DNA from: an uncultured Coriobacteriaceae bacterium
Lineage (GTDB): Bacteria; Actinomycetota; Coriobacteriia; Coriobacteriales; CADBOM01
Length of the DNA: 43,590 bases
NCBI GenBank assembly: GCA_902796325.1
Contig: CADBOM010000195.1
Coordinates: 1 to 43,590, forward strand
Direction: 5' to 3'
Under the pieces are notes generated by a model. The model ran no database searches, was not told where the DNA came from, and saw only the letters and a program-made list of their open reading frames with translations. Position 1 is the first letter of the stretch. Each line of letters opens with the position of its first letter. The position numbers and the translations under genes were made by a program. Shown piece by piece: positions 33,173-41,043 of the stretch.

Positions 33173-34162
33173 CTACTCGCTCTTCTCCGCCTTGATCTTC
33201 TCTATAAGCTCGTGGCCGTACTTTACGGCCTCGTTCGTCATAACGGGGTCGATCATCTTCTTCAGCTTGAAACCCATGAAGCCGTACGAATGTCCGAACT
33301 TACCGTATTCATCAAGGCAACGGTGAACCTCGGCAATCGTAACCTCGTCGCTGGCATCGGTGGCGCCTGGCGCTCCCTGGGTGTCGTAACCTCCCATGAT
33401 GGAGAGCTTGTCGCCATACTTCTCAATAATCCCGGCGATGTCGTTAGAGGGCTGCGCAACTTGCCAGCACACGCTACCCTCCTCGATGATGTCGGGGATT
33501 ATGGCCTCGCATTTCCCGCAAATGTGGATGATGGGCAGCATTCCCAGGCTCTTTGCACATTCGTTCATCTTGATGTGGCCGGGCTTTATGAACTTGCGGT
33601 AGATATCTGGGGACATGAACAGCGATCTTTCGGTGGCCACGTCGTCCAGGTGCACGTAGGTTTCTGGGTGAATGTACTCGGCAACCCGCTCGAGCAGGCG
33701 GCACTTGTAGTCAGCGATGGCATCGCATAGAGCCTTGCTGGCTTCGGGCTCCTCGTAAAATGCGCATAGGGCGTTTTCGAACCCCAGCAGATGGGTGAAC
33801 CTCAGGAACACCGAGTTCCAGGTGTAGTACTCTATCACGCGCCCATTGGGCTTCCAGATGCCGTACTGCTCGTCCGAATACTTCTGCCAGTCTATGGCGT
33901 CGAGGTCGGGGAATTTCACCACATCTTCCCAGTCACATACATCATCGAGCGGGATGTTCGCTGGATCGAGCGCAGGCTGCCCTCCGGCCGACTCCGTTGG
34001 AATCCACCCGTTGCCAAATCCGTCGAGGCCTCCCTCCATTGGTCCATTCTCCCAATACTCGAACTGACCTCCAAAGAGCGTGTTGTCCACTCCGAACACC
34101 GGGATCCAGTCCACGGGCTCGTGGTTCAGAAAGGCCATGTAGTTGTCATGCGCGTCCATCAT
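33173..34162 (-). CDS. Uroporphyrinogen decarboxylase-fold methyltransferase-like protein
   Basis: 329 residues, UroD family TIM barrel of the MtaA/MtbA and O-demethylase type rather than a heme-pathway HemE, judged from the N terminus (NYMAFLNHEPVDWIPVFG) and the zinc-type motif H213-x-C215-GKC218 (IIHICGKCEAIIPDIIEEGS). Other family blocks: VHLDDVATERSLFMSPDIYR, FIKPGHIKMN and SIMGGYDTQ. Such proteins move methyl groups between corrinoid proteins and coenzyme M, tetrahydrofolate or aromatic methoxy donors. No corrinoid protein is encoded in the window. ATG 34162 follows GGAGAGGGGTACCCAAG. Transcribed opposite to its neighbours. Confidence 0.82.
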   Translation of the reverse strand: MMDAHDNYMAFLNHEPVDWIPVFGVDNTLFGGQFEYWENGPMEGGLDGFGNGWIPTESAGGQPALDPANIPLDDVCDWEDVVKFPDLDAIDWQKYSDEQYGIWKPNGRVIEYYTWNSVFLRFTHLLGFENALCAFYEEPEASKALCDAIADYKCRLLERVAEYIHPETYVHLDDVATERSLFMSPDIYRKFIKPGHIKMNECAKSLGMLPIIHICGKCEAIIPDIIEEGSVCWQVAQPSNDIAGIIEKYGDKLSIMGGYDTQGAPGATDASDEVTIAEVHRCLDEYGKFGHSYGFMGFKLKKMIDPVMTNEAVKYGHELIEKIKAEKSE

Positions 34163-34570
34163 CTTGGGTACCCCTCTCCAAGTTATGCGAATCTATCTAT
34201 ATGTCGGGTTAAGCCAACCTGCCAAAAGCAGACCCCAGAGAATATTTCCTAAAAGCATTTAAAAATAATCGAATTCAATTTACAAGGAGCCCGATGTGCT
34301 TGCATGGCCATGCAAAGGTTTCCAGTGTGTTTTAGAGCTTCGGCTCGAGATGATGGAGAGAATGTGGTGGACTGCGATGTTTATATCCAGGTGATGTAGA
34401 TGTAAACTATCCCGGTATAAATTTTTTAAGTGCGGCCAAACCATCGCATGAGGCAAGTCTAGTGACATTGGTGCCCTGGCTGCACGTGGGGATGCGCTCT
34501 GGTGCTCGTCTCGTCTATCCGCGGGAATGCACTGGAGGGCATACGGGAACATATGGAACAGGAGCAAGGT
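34163..34570. other. Divergent intergenic region with 16-bp palindrome
   Basis: 408 bp between the leftward UroD-like gene and the rightward ABC importer. It contains ATCTATATGTCG at 34195-34206 (also present before the marR gene), an AT-rich part (34245-34285), the perfect palindrome at 34300-34315, TGTAAAC at 34401-34407 and TATAAATTTTTT near 34416 as a possible -10. No TPP-type riboswitch is seen. No gene. Confidence 0.5.
34300..34315. promoter_or_regulatory. Perfect 16-bp palindrome, candidate operator
   Basis: TTGCATGGCCATGCAA is fully self-complementary and lies between two divergent promoter regions, where an operator for both would be expected. Confidence 0.4.
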
Positions 34571-35551
34571 ATGAAGAAGGGAAAGATTGCCGGCAAGATC
34601 GCTGCGATAATTTGCGCGGGTGCGCTGGCCCTCGCGTGCTTTGGATGCTCGAGCTCGAGCACGCCCGAGACGGTGGAGAACCCAATCAACATCGTGGCGC
34701 TGAACGGACCAACTGGCATTGGCATGGCCAACCTCTCGGAATCCACCGGAAAGTACAACGTGCAGTTCGTTAGCCAGCCGGATCAGGTGGTAAGCGCTAT
34801 CAGCAATGGCTCAGTGGATATCGCTGCTGTGCCAACCAACCTGGCAAGCGTTCTCTACAACAAGACTCAGGGTGGCGTGAAGGTCATATCGCTAGACTCC
34901 GAGGGATCTCTCTACATACTCGACACCACGGGCACGGTTTCGAGCATCGCGGACCTCAAGGGCAAGACGATCTATGCTACTGGCCAGGGTGCCAACCCGC
35001 AGTACGTGCTGGAGTACCTGCTCCAGCAGGCTGGCATGACTCCAGGGCAGGATGTGACCATCAACTACCTGGCACAGCATTCCGAGCTGGCTAGCATGGT
35101 TGCTTCCGGCGAGGCGCAGATCGCAATGCTACCGGAGCCTTTCGTGTCCGTAGCGGAGACTCAGAACTCCAACGCCAAGGTTGCCATCAACCTTAACGAC
35201 GCTTGGAAGCAAACAACCGGAAATGACATGGCTCTTGGCTGCGTGATAGTGCGCACCGATTACCTCGAGGCAAACGGCGACATGGTGGATATGTTCCTCA
35301 AGGACCTGAAGACCTCCGTTGATGCTGCCAACAACGATGTGGATGCAACGGCCCAGCTTTGCGTTGACAAGGGCATTTTGCCAAACCTCAATGTGGCAAA
35401 GGCCGCCATTCCGCGTTGCTCCGTGGTCGACATCACGGGAGACGACATGGTGGAGCCCATCAACGCTTTCCTGAACGTTCTGTACAGCTCCAACCCCAAG
35501 GCAGTTGGTGGAACGGTTCCAGCCGAGGATGGCTTCTACTTCAAGGGATAA
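34571..35551 (+). CDS. ABC transporter substrate-binding lipoprotein (NMT1/SsuA type)
   Basis: 326 residues. Signal sequence of lipoprotein type: MKKGKIAGKIAAIICAGALA, then LACFGCSSSS with candidate lipid-linked Cys. The mature part is a type II periplasmic-binding fold of the NMT1/THI5, SsuA/TauA group: PINIVALNGPTGIGMANLSE, VDIAAVPTNLASVLYNK, LKGKTIYATGQGANPQYVLE and EAQIAMLPEPFVSVAE. Substrates in this group include alkanesulfonates, nitrate, riboflavin and thiamine precursors; the substrate here is unknown. ATG 34571 is set by AGGAG 6-7 nt upstream. A terminator follows, then the permease gene. Confidence 0.88.
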   Translation: MKKGKIAGKIAAIICAGALALACFGCSSSSTPETVENPINIVALNGPTGIGMANLSESTGKYNVQFVSQPDQVVSAISNGSVDIAAVPTNLASVLYNKTQGGVKVISLDSEGSLYILDTTGTVSSIADLKGKTIYATGQGANPQYVLEYLLQQAGMTPGQDVTINYLAQHSELASMVASGEAQIAMLPEPFVSVAETQNSNAKVAINLNDAWKQTTGNDMALGCVIVRTDYLEANGDMVDMFLKDLKTSVDAANNDVDATAQLCVDKGILPNLNVAKAAIPRCSVVDITGDDMVEPINAFLNVLYSSNPKAVGGTVPAEDGFYFKG

Positions 35552-35575
35552 ATGACGAAGGACCAAAGCTAGTCT

Positions 35576-35615
35576 GCAGCCCCGGTGCCCGAGATTTCGG
35601 CGGCATCGGGGCTGC
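35576..35615 (+). terminator. Hairpin after the substrate-binding protein gene
   Basis: GCAGCCCCG (35576-35584) pairs with CGGGGCTGC (35607-35615); inner TGCC/GGCA extend it; a T-rich tail (TTCTATCTGTTGGC) follows. It allows more substrate-binding protein than transporter to be made. Confidence 0.7.
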
Positions 35616-35665
35616 TTCTATCTGTTGGCTTTATCTGTTTCCTCTGCCTGTTTCCTCTGTCTGTT
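35614..35665 (+). repeat. Tandem duplications of the terminator tail
   Basis: GCTTCTATCTGTTG (35614-35627) is followed by GCTTTATCTGTTT (35628-35640). Then CTGTTTCCTCTGC (35635-35647) is followed by CTGTTTCCTCTGT (35648-35660) and CTGTT. Periods 14 and 13 bp. Confidence 0.65.
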
Positions 35666-35764
35666 GTTTTTAACTGGCATTTCTATCTGGCCTATTTTGC
35701 CGCATGTAGCCGTGCGGCCGTGCATTGCTGGGATGATGCCAGCCAATAATGTAAACTTTCTCGT

Positions 35765-36649
35765 ATGTTCAACGACTCATCGAAAAACCAGCGCAAAGGC
35801 AGTTTCGAGGGCGGTTCCAATGCGGACAAGTCCAAAATGCCGCGTTGGGCCAGCATCCTAATATTCCTCGTTGTCTTGATCGGCGGTTGGCAGATTTCTG
35901 CCATGCTGGTTGGAGCTTCGTATATCTTGCCAACTCCAGTGGAGGTATTGGTTCGGGCGGGAGAGCTTGTAGTTACCGCAGACTTTTGGGCATCGGTTGG
36001 AATGTCGGTTCTCAGAATCTTCGCGGGATTCGCCCTCGGCATGATCATCGGCATAATCCTTGCCATAATAATGCACTCCATGCCAAGGGTGCGAAGCGTG
36101 TTCGCCCCGTTCATAAAGATAATTCGCACAACCCCGATCGTGTGCTTCATCCTTCTCGCACTCCTGTGGGTTAGCAACGCCCTCATTCCCACCTTCATGG
36201 TTGCCCTCATGGTCATGCCGGTTGCCTGGACCAACACGATAGAGGGGCTGGATGCCGCCTCGGAAAGATACCGCGATGTGATTTGCGCCTACCGCATCAC
36301 CCTCTCCACCGCTCTGCTCAAGATCTACATGCCCGCGATATCCGTGCAACTGCTTTCCGCGGCGGGAGTGGGCATGGGCCTTGCATGGAAATCCGGTGTG
36401 ACGGCAGAGGTTCTCTCATTGCCCGCTTTTGCAATCGGAACCAACGTGTACCAGGCAAAGATGGTGCTGGATGCACCCGACATCTTCGTATGGACCATCG
36501 CCATCATCCTTATCAGCCTTGTCTTGGAATATGTCATCAGGAGAATTTCTGATAACGTCTCGAGCGAGCGTGCTTCAGACACTGCCCCCGCAACAGCTGG
36601 CGCAAATTATGGGGTTGACGGGCCATCCGATGGGCAGGTGAGTGCATGA
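35765..36649 (+). CDS. ABC transporter permease (SsuC/TauC type)
   Basis: 294 residues with a ~28-residue cytoplasmic start and about six membrane helices. The inner-membrane component signature is near EGLDAASERYRDVICAYRIT (EAA-like loop), and GVGMGLAWKSGVTAEVLSLP fits SsuC/TauC. It pairs with the ATPase that overlaps its stop by ATGA. The ATG at 35765 has no Shine-Dalgarno; TAATGT/TAAACT (35747-35757) lies only 7 nt before it, so a leaderless transcript is possible. Few alternatives exist downstream before the first helix. Confidence 0.88.
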   Translation: MFNDSSKNQRKGSFEGGSNADKSKMPRWASILIFLVVLIGGWQISAMLVGASYILPTPVEVLVRAGELVVTADFWASVGMSVLRIFAGFALGMIIGIILAIIMHSMPRVRSVFAPFIKIIRTTPIVCFILLALLWVSNALIPTFMVALMVMPVAWTNTIEGLDAASERYRDVICAYRITLSTALLKIYMPAISVQLLSAAGVGMGLAWKSGVTAEVLSLPAFAIGTNVYQAKMVLDAPDIFVWTIAIILISLVLEYVIRRISDNVSSERASDTAPATAGANYGVDGPSDGQVSA

Positions 36650-37230
36650 GGCTATCGAATGTAACTCGCAGGTATGGGGAGAAGACGGTGCTCGCTGGAT
36701 TCTCTCTCAAGATTCCCGATAACGGGATCACGGCCATCATGGGGCCATCTGGTTGCGGGAAAACCACCATCATGCGCTTGCTGGCCCAGCTTGACCAGCC
36801 CGATGAGGGGACGGTCTATGGCGTTCCCAAGAACAAGGCGGTGCTATTCGAGGACGACCAGCTCTTTCCTTGGATGGATGTTCTTGGAAACATCATGCTC
36901 ACTTGCCCAGATGAGGGATTGGCAGTCCGCATGTTAGGGTGGCTTGGGCTTGCAAACGAGATTCACGCGAAGCTCGGCCAGATTTCGGGAGGACAGCGCA
37001 GAAGGGTTGCCATTGCCAGGGCTCTCACGTTCCCAGCCGACCTCCTCCTGCTGGACGAGCCAACGCAGAGGCTGGATTTTGCCACTGCATCGTCTGTGAT
37101 GCAGCTGGTTAGGCAAGCGTGGGCCGACAAGCCGGTTGTGGTGATCACGCACGACCATGAGATAGCCGGAATGTGCGACTATCTGGTGAACCTGCATCCA
37201 GACTCCAATGGCATTTGCCGGTTGGTGTAG
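36646..37230 (+). CDS. ABC transporter ATPase (SsuB/TauB type, short)
   Basis: 194 residues, about 50-60 shorter than usual for the family; the C-terminal part after the H-loop is minimal. Motifs: Walker A GPSGCGKTT (33-41), signature ISGGQRRRVAIARAL (from 113), Walker B LLLLDEP (133-139) and H-loop H169 (VVVITHDHE). The Q-loop region reads VLFEDDQLFPW, with Glu (E69) where Gln is usual. The D-loop is QRLD. It starts ATG 36646 overlapping the permease stop. Together with the permease and lipoprotein it makes one importer. Confidence 0.9.
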   Translation: MRLSNVTRRYGEKTVLAGFSLKIPDNGITAIMGPSGCGKTTIMRLLAQLDQPDEGTVYGVPKNKAVLFEDDQLFPWMDVLGNIMLTCPDEGLAVRMLGWLGLANEIHAKLGQISGGQRRRVAIARALTFPADLLLLDEPTQRLDFATASSVMQLVRQAWADKPVVVITHDHEIAGMCDYLVNLHPDSNGICRLV

Positions 37231-37631
37231 AGTTCGGAAGACTCGGGCGTCCGGGCGTTAGCTCGTCTTGGGCAACACCGCGTTCGAGACTGCGGCGTGC
37301 CCTGTGCAAAAACATGTCCTTTGTGCCGAATTTCCGGGCAATTCTTCCCTAATGTCCTTATCAATATGCACTGCAGGTGATAGGATTTTTCATTGAGTCC
37401 GAATTCGTACTTAATTCTTTCGATATGTTGTTGAGCTGACCGGCTCATATGCTGCTTTCGAGCAAATCGAAAAAGCGTATCTATGGGACTTTGATAGGTC
37501 AGTCGATCTATATGTCGTGAGATGCCCGTGAAGATGCCCGTGAAGACGCCCGGAGGCTCGGGATTTATCTTTGGATTTAGACGCTCGAGGCGATTCGACT
37601 CGATAACTGCAAGCAAGCGTGAGGGCTACGA
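37231..37631. other. Intergenic region upstream of marR
   Basis: 401 bp without a gene. It contains TTGATAGG and ATCTATATGTCG (37506-37517, also at 34195-34206) and a 12-bp tandem repeat GATGCCCGTGAA (37521-37532 and 37533-37544, then GACGCCCG). The inverted and direct arrangement of TCTAT/ATAG near 37480-37517 could be a MarR operator. No clear terminator for the ABC genes is seen. Confidence 0.45.
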
Positions 37632-38150
37632 ATGGAAAATTTGGGTCGGGAACGACTGGATAACCTCAACCATCTGCTGAGCGAATACAACTCCCTGTAC
37701 GCATTAACCGCAAGGCGGATGGGTATATCGCAGAGTACGTTCGATATCCTTTATGCGCTAACCGGAGAAGATGGAATCACGCAAAAGCAGATCTGCGACA
37801 TGACGTATTCGAGCAAGCAAACCATCAACTCGTCGGTGCGAAACATGGTGGCCGATGGACTCGTGGCTATGAAGCCTGGCAGGGGCCGCGAGGTCCATGT
37901 ATTTCTCACCGATAAGGGTAGGGAATTGGCTGGGCGGACCGTTGAGAGAGTGATGGCAGCGGAGCAGAGGGCTCTTGAAGCGATGACGCAGCAGCAATCG
38001 GATATCGTTTACGGCTTGCTGAGGCAGAATGTGCAGATGCTGCGGGAAGAGCTCGATGGGATATTCGAAGAAGGCAACGCAGAGGGCGAGCACTGCAGCG
38101 CAGGCAGCGAGCGCAGCAGTGCAGAAAGCGCCGATAACAAGCACGTATAG
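37632..38150 (+). CDS. MarR family transcriptional regulator
   Basis: 172 residues. Winged helix region at about 30-110: GISQSTFDILYALTGEDGIT, KQICDMTYSSKQTINSSVRN (recognition helix) and MVADGLVAMKPGRGREVHVF (wing), with LTDKGRELA. The C-terminal tail (about 148-172) is Ser/Glu/Ala-rich and probably disordered. Typical MarR proteins repress a neighbouring exporter and their own gene and are released by phenolic or drug ligands. The MATE gene starts 88 nt downstream. ATG 37632 follows GAGGGCTACGA. Confidence 0.9.
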   Translation: MENLGRERLDNLNHLLSEYNSLYALTARRMGISQSTFDILYALTGEDGITQKQICDMTYSSKQTINSSVRNMVADGLVAMKPGRGREVHVFLTDKGRELAGRTVERVMAAEQRALEAMTQQQSDIVYGLLRQNVQMLREELDGIFEEGNAEGEHCSAGSERSSAESADNKHV

Positions 38151-38238
38151 CATGGCTGGCGAGCGGCAAGCTTTGCGGTGCTTGCAAGCTTCGCGGTTGC
38201 CGCACACAGTGCAGACGGCAAGTTAGGAAGGAAGATCA

Positions 38239-39639
38239 ATGGCACAAGCGACCGACATGTCGCAGCATTTCACGGCAGGGCATCTGGTTAAATATTCGAT
38301 TCCGTCGATTTGCATGATGATCTTTATGTCCATCTACAGTGTGGTTGATGGATTATTCGTATCGAACTTCGCGGGATCCACCGCATTCGCTGCCGTGAAT
38401 CTCATAATGCCTTTCATCATGGTGTTGGGCACCGTGGGTACCATGATTGGTAGCGGAGGTGCTGCCATTGTTGGAAAGATAAGAGGCGAGGGCGACGCAG
38501 TTGGAGCTAACAAAGCATTCTCGCTGTTTGTCTTCACCTCTCTTATCGTGGGCATCATCTGCGGAATCGTCGGATTTGCCGTGATGCGCCCGGTGGCCTA
38601 TGCCCTCGGAGGCAGGGGAGAGCTACTCGATATCTGTGTTCTCTACGGATCGATCTGCATGATATCGGTTCCGTTCTTCATCTTGCAGTTCGCCTTCCAA
38701 ACGCTGTTCATCACAGCCGGGAAGCCAAAGCTCGGGTTTGCAGTTACCGTCGTATGCGGGTGCGCGAACATCGTGCTTGACGCTTTGCTTGTAGGTTTCC
38801 TGGGATTCGGTGTGGTAGGAGCAGCTATCGCGACAGTCACCAGCGAGACGATAGGCGGTGTCGTTCCGATTATCTACTTTGCCATGAAGTCGAATACAAG
38901 CCATCTTCACCTGGTGCGTCCACATCTCGATTGGAGGATGCTGGGAAAGGCTTGCGTAAACGGATCGTCCGAAATGGTTGCCAACATTGCCGTTTCCGTT
39001 GTGAACATGCTCTACAACATCCAGCTACTGGCATACATCGGTGCAGATGGAGTAGCCGCATACGGCGTGATAATGTACGTGTTCATGATCTATGCTGCCA
39101 TATTCATGGGGTATAGCCTTGCCGTTCAGCCACTCATAAGCTTTCAGTATGGTGCGCAGAACAAGGTTGAGGTTAACAGCCTCCTGCACAAGGGCGTGGG
39201 CTTCATGCTGGGTGCCGGAGTGCTCATGCTCATAGCTGCAGAGGCATCTGCTTATGGTGTTTCGTACATATTTGTTGGATACGATCCAGGGCTGCTCGAT
39301 CTCACGGTGTATGGATTCAGGATTTATTCCATCGCGTTCGTTCTAATGGGCGTGAACATGTTTACATCGGGATTCTTCACTGCATTGAACAACGGCAAGA
39401 TCTCTGCCATTGTCTCGTTCCTTCGCACCCTGGTATTCGAGGTTATATCTGTATTGCTGCTGCCAACGATCTTTGGAATCGACGGCATCTGGTTCTCCGT
39501 CGTGGTAGCCGAGATTGCAGCCCTTGCTGTGAACTTCACGATGCTTGCCACGCACGCGAAGCGCTACGGGTACAACGTCAAATTCTGGCCGAAATCCAAG
39601 TCGAGGGCTGTCGTCAGCGCATCTGATGACAGCGAATAG
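38239..39639 (+). CDS. MATE family multidrug/metabolite exporter
   Basis: 466 residues, 12 membrane helices in two related halves (first half from SIPSICMMIFMSIYSVVDGL, second half from NGSSEMVANIAVSVVNMLYN). MATE proteins export cationic drugs or metabolites using Na+ or H+. The N-terminal half contains VVDGLFVSNFAGSTAFAAVN and the IGSGGAAIVGKIRGEGD loop seen in the MepA-like branch. ATG 38239 follows AGGAAGGAAGATCA. It probably shares a promoter with marR and is followed 9 nt later by the aldo/keto reductase gene. Confidence 0.92.
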   Translation: MAQATDMSQHFTAGHLVKYSIPSICMMIFMSIYSVVDGLFVSNFAGSTAFAAVNLIMPFIMVLGTVGTMIGSGGAAIVGKIRGEGDAVGANKAFSLFVFTSLIVGIICGIVGFAVMRPVAYALGGRGELLDICVLYGSICMISVPFFILQFAFQTLFITAGKPKLGFAVTVVCGCANIVLDALLVGFLGFGVVGAAIATVTSETIGGVVPIIYFAMKSNTSHLHLVRPHLDWRMLGKACVNGSSEMVANIAVSVVNMLYNIQLLAYIGADGVAAYGVIMYVFMIYAAIFMGYSLAVQPLISFQYGAQNKVEVNSLLHKGVGFMLGAGVLMLIAAEASAYGVSYIFVGYDPGLLDLTVYGFRIYSIAFVLMGVNMFTSGFFTALNNGKISAIVSFLRTLVFEVISVLLLPTIFGIDGIWFSVVVAEIAALAVNFTMLATHAKRYGYNVKFWPKSKSRAVVSASDDSE

Positions 39640-39648
39640 GACAAGCTA

Positions 39649-40780
39649 GTGACTGGTTCTCCCAATGACAATTACCTAGGTCGGGACATTCCCAAGCTCG
39701 GGTTTGGCTTGATGAGGCTTCCAAAGAAGGGGATCTTCACCGACACCAAGCAGGTGGAGAAGATGGTGGATGCCTTCATGGGAGCGGGCTTCACTTACTT
39801 CGACACCGCATATGTGTACCCAGGCTCGGAGCAAGCCATTCGCAAGACCCTGGTTAAGCGCTATCCGCGAGAGAGCTTCCAGCTTGCAACCAAGCTAAAC
39901 GCTTGGATGGTTCCCAACGCGCAGATGGCCAAAGCCCAGTTCTACACAAGCCTACGGCGCACGGGAGCAGGGTATTTTGACTATTACCTGCTGCATGCTC
40001 TTATGAAGAGCAACTACAAGATATACGACAGGCGGGGCATCTGGGAGTTCGTGCAACAGAAGAAGGAAGAGGGGCTGATCAAGCACATCGGGTTCTCGTT
40101 CCATTCCGACCACGAGCTGCTGGACCAAATTCTCACAGACCATCCCGAAGCTGAATTCGTGCAGTTGCAGCTCAACTATGCGGATTGGGAGAGTAGCAGG
40201 GTGGAGTCTCGCGCCAATTACGAGGTGGCGCTCGCATGGCAAATCGATTGTTGTGATGGAGCCCCTGAAGGGCGGGAAGCTTGCTAATCCTCCGAAGAAA
40301 GTTCGCGAGATACTCGATTCGTATGGTGCTTCGAAATCAAGCTACGCCTCTTGGGGCATTAGGTTCGTGGCTGGACTGGATGGGATCATCACGGTCCTCT
40401 CCGGAATGTCCAACATGGGCCAGATGCTCGACAACATAAGCTATATGCGCGATTTCAAGCCGCTTAACGCTGCGGAACACGAGATTATCAGGCAGGCACA
40501 GGCAGCCATGAGTGGAAGCAACATCATCCCCTGCACCAATTGCCACTACTGCATGCCCGGATGTCCCAAGGACATTAAGATCCCGGATATCCTTGATGCC
40601 ATGAACATGCGGATTGGCGATGGCCTTATAGAAGAGTCTCAGGCGGCTTATAACAGGGCTGTGGCCAAGCACGGATGTGCGAGCGACTGCATAGAGTGCG
40701 GCCAGTGCGAGCGGGCATGCACGCAGGGGATCGAAGTCATGAGCCTGCTCAAGGATTGCGCGGAGACCTTCGAAAAGTAG
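39649..40780 (+). pseudogene. Frameshifted ferredoxin-type aldo/keto reductase
   Basis: Two overlapping frames together give one protein of about 376 residues: an aldo/keto reductase barrel (GFGLMRLPKKG, D52 and Y55 in TYFDTAYVYPGSE, NYADWESSRVESRANYEVA) in frame one to about 40230, then RSHGKSIVVMEPLKGGKLAN onward in a second frame to 40780. The C-terminal part has two 4Fe-4S motifs, CTNCHYCMPGCP and CIECGQCERAC. The change is best explained by loss of 2 bp in a GCGCGC run at 40228-40233, which would otherwise read GAG GTG GCG CGC TCG CAT. It is either a real inactivation or a sequencing error. GTG 39649 with AGGA upstream. Confidence 0.8.
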
Positions 40781-40833
40781 GGGCCCGGGCAAGATGGGAT
40801 ACGGGTGACGAGCTCTCCCACTAGAAGAATGCT

Positions 40834-40938
40834 CCTAGCAAAGTATCCCCAGCAAGATGTCCCCAGCAAGATGTCCCCAGCAAAATACCACCAACAAAAA
40901 ATATCCCCAGCAAAATAACCCCAACAAAAAATATCCCC
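40834..40938. repeat. 14-16 bp tandem repeat array, about seven units
   Basis: Units are centred on CCCCAGCAA or CCCCAACAA, beginning at 40847, 40861, 40875, about 40889, 40905, 40919 and 40935 (steps 14, 14, 14, 16, 14, 16). On the minus strand the unit reads TTGCTGGGGATATTTT, i.e. the 3' arm plus T-run of the adjacent metF terminator. Confidence 0.8.
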
Positions 40939-40968
40939 AGTGCCTCTCAGACGAGAAACACTGGGGAT
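40931..40968 (-). terminator. metF intrinsic terminator
   Basis: On the minus strand ATCCCCAGTG (40968-40959) pairs with CACTGGGGAT (40942-40933), with inner TCTC/GAGA pairs, followed by ATTTTTTG. About 75 nt after the metF stop. Confidence 0.85.
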
Positions 40969-41043
40969 TTGATTGCTTGGCTATGCTGCCATGCTGGCAA
41001 TGCCATGCCTGGCTAGTGCGACGGGCGCTGCGAATGCCGCGGA

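Noticed and set aside
33173-34162. Heme-pathway uroporphyrinogen decarboxylase HemE
   Set aside because: The fold is UroD-like, but the HxC zinc-type motif and N terminus fit the methyltransferase branch, and no heme genes are nearby.
34163-34570. TPP or other riboswitch before the NMT1/THI5-like importer
   Set aside because: The importer family suggested thiamine, but no CTGAGA-type conserved core or matching helices are present.
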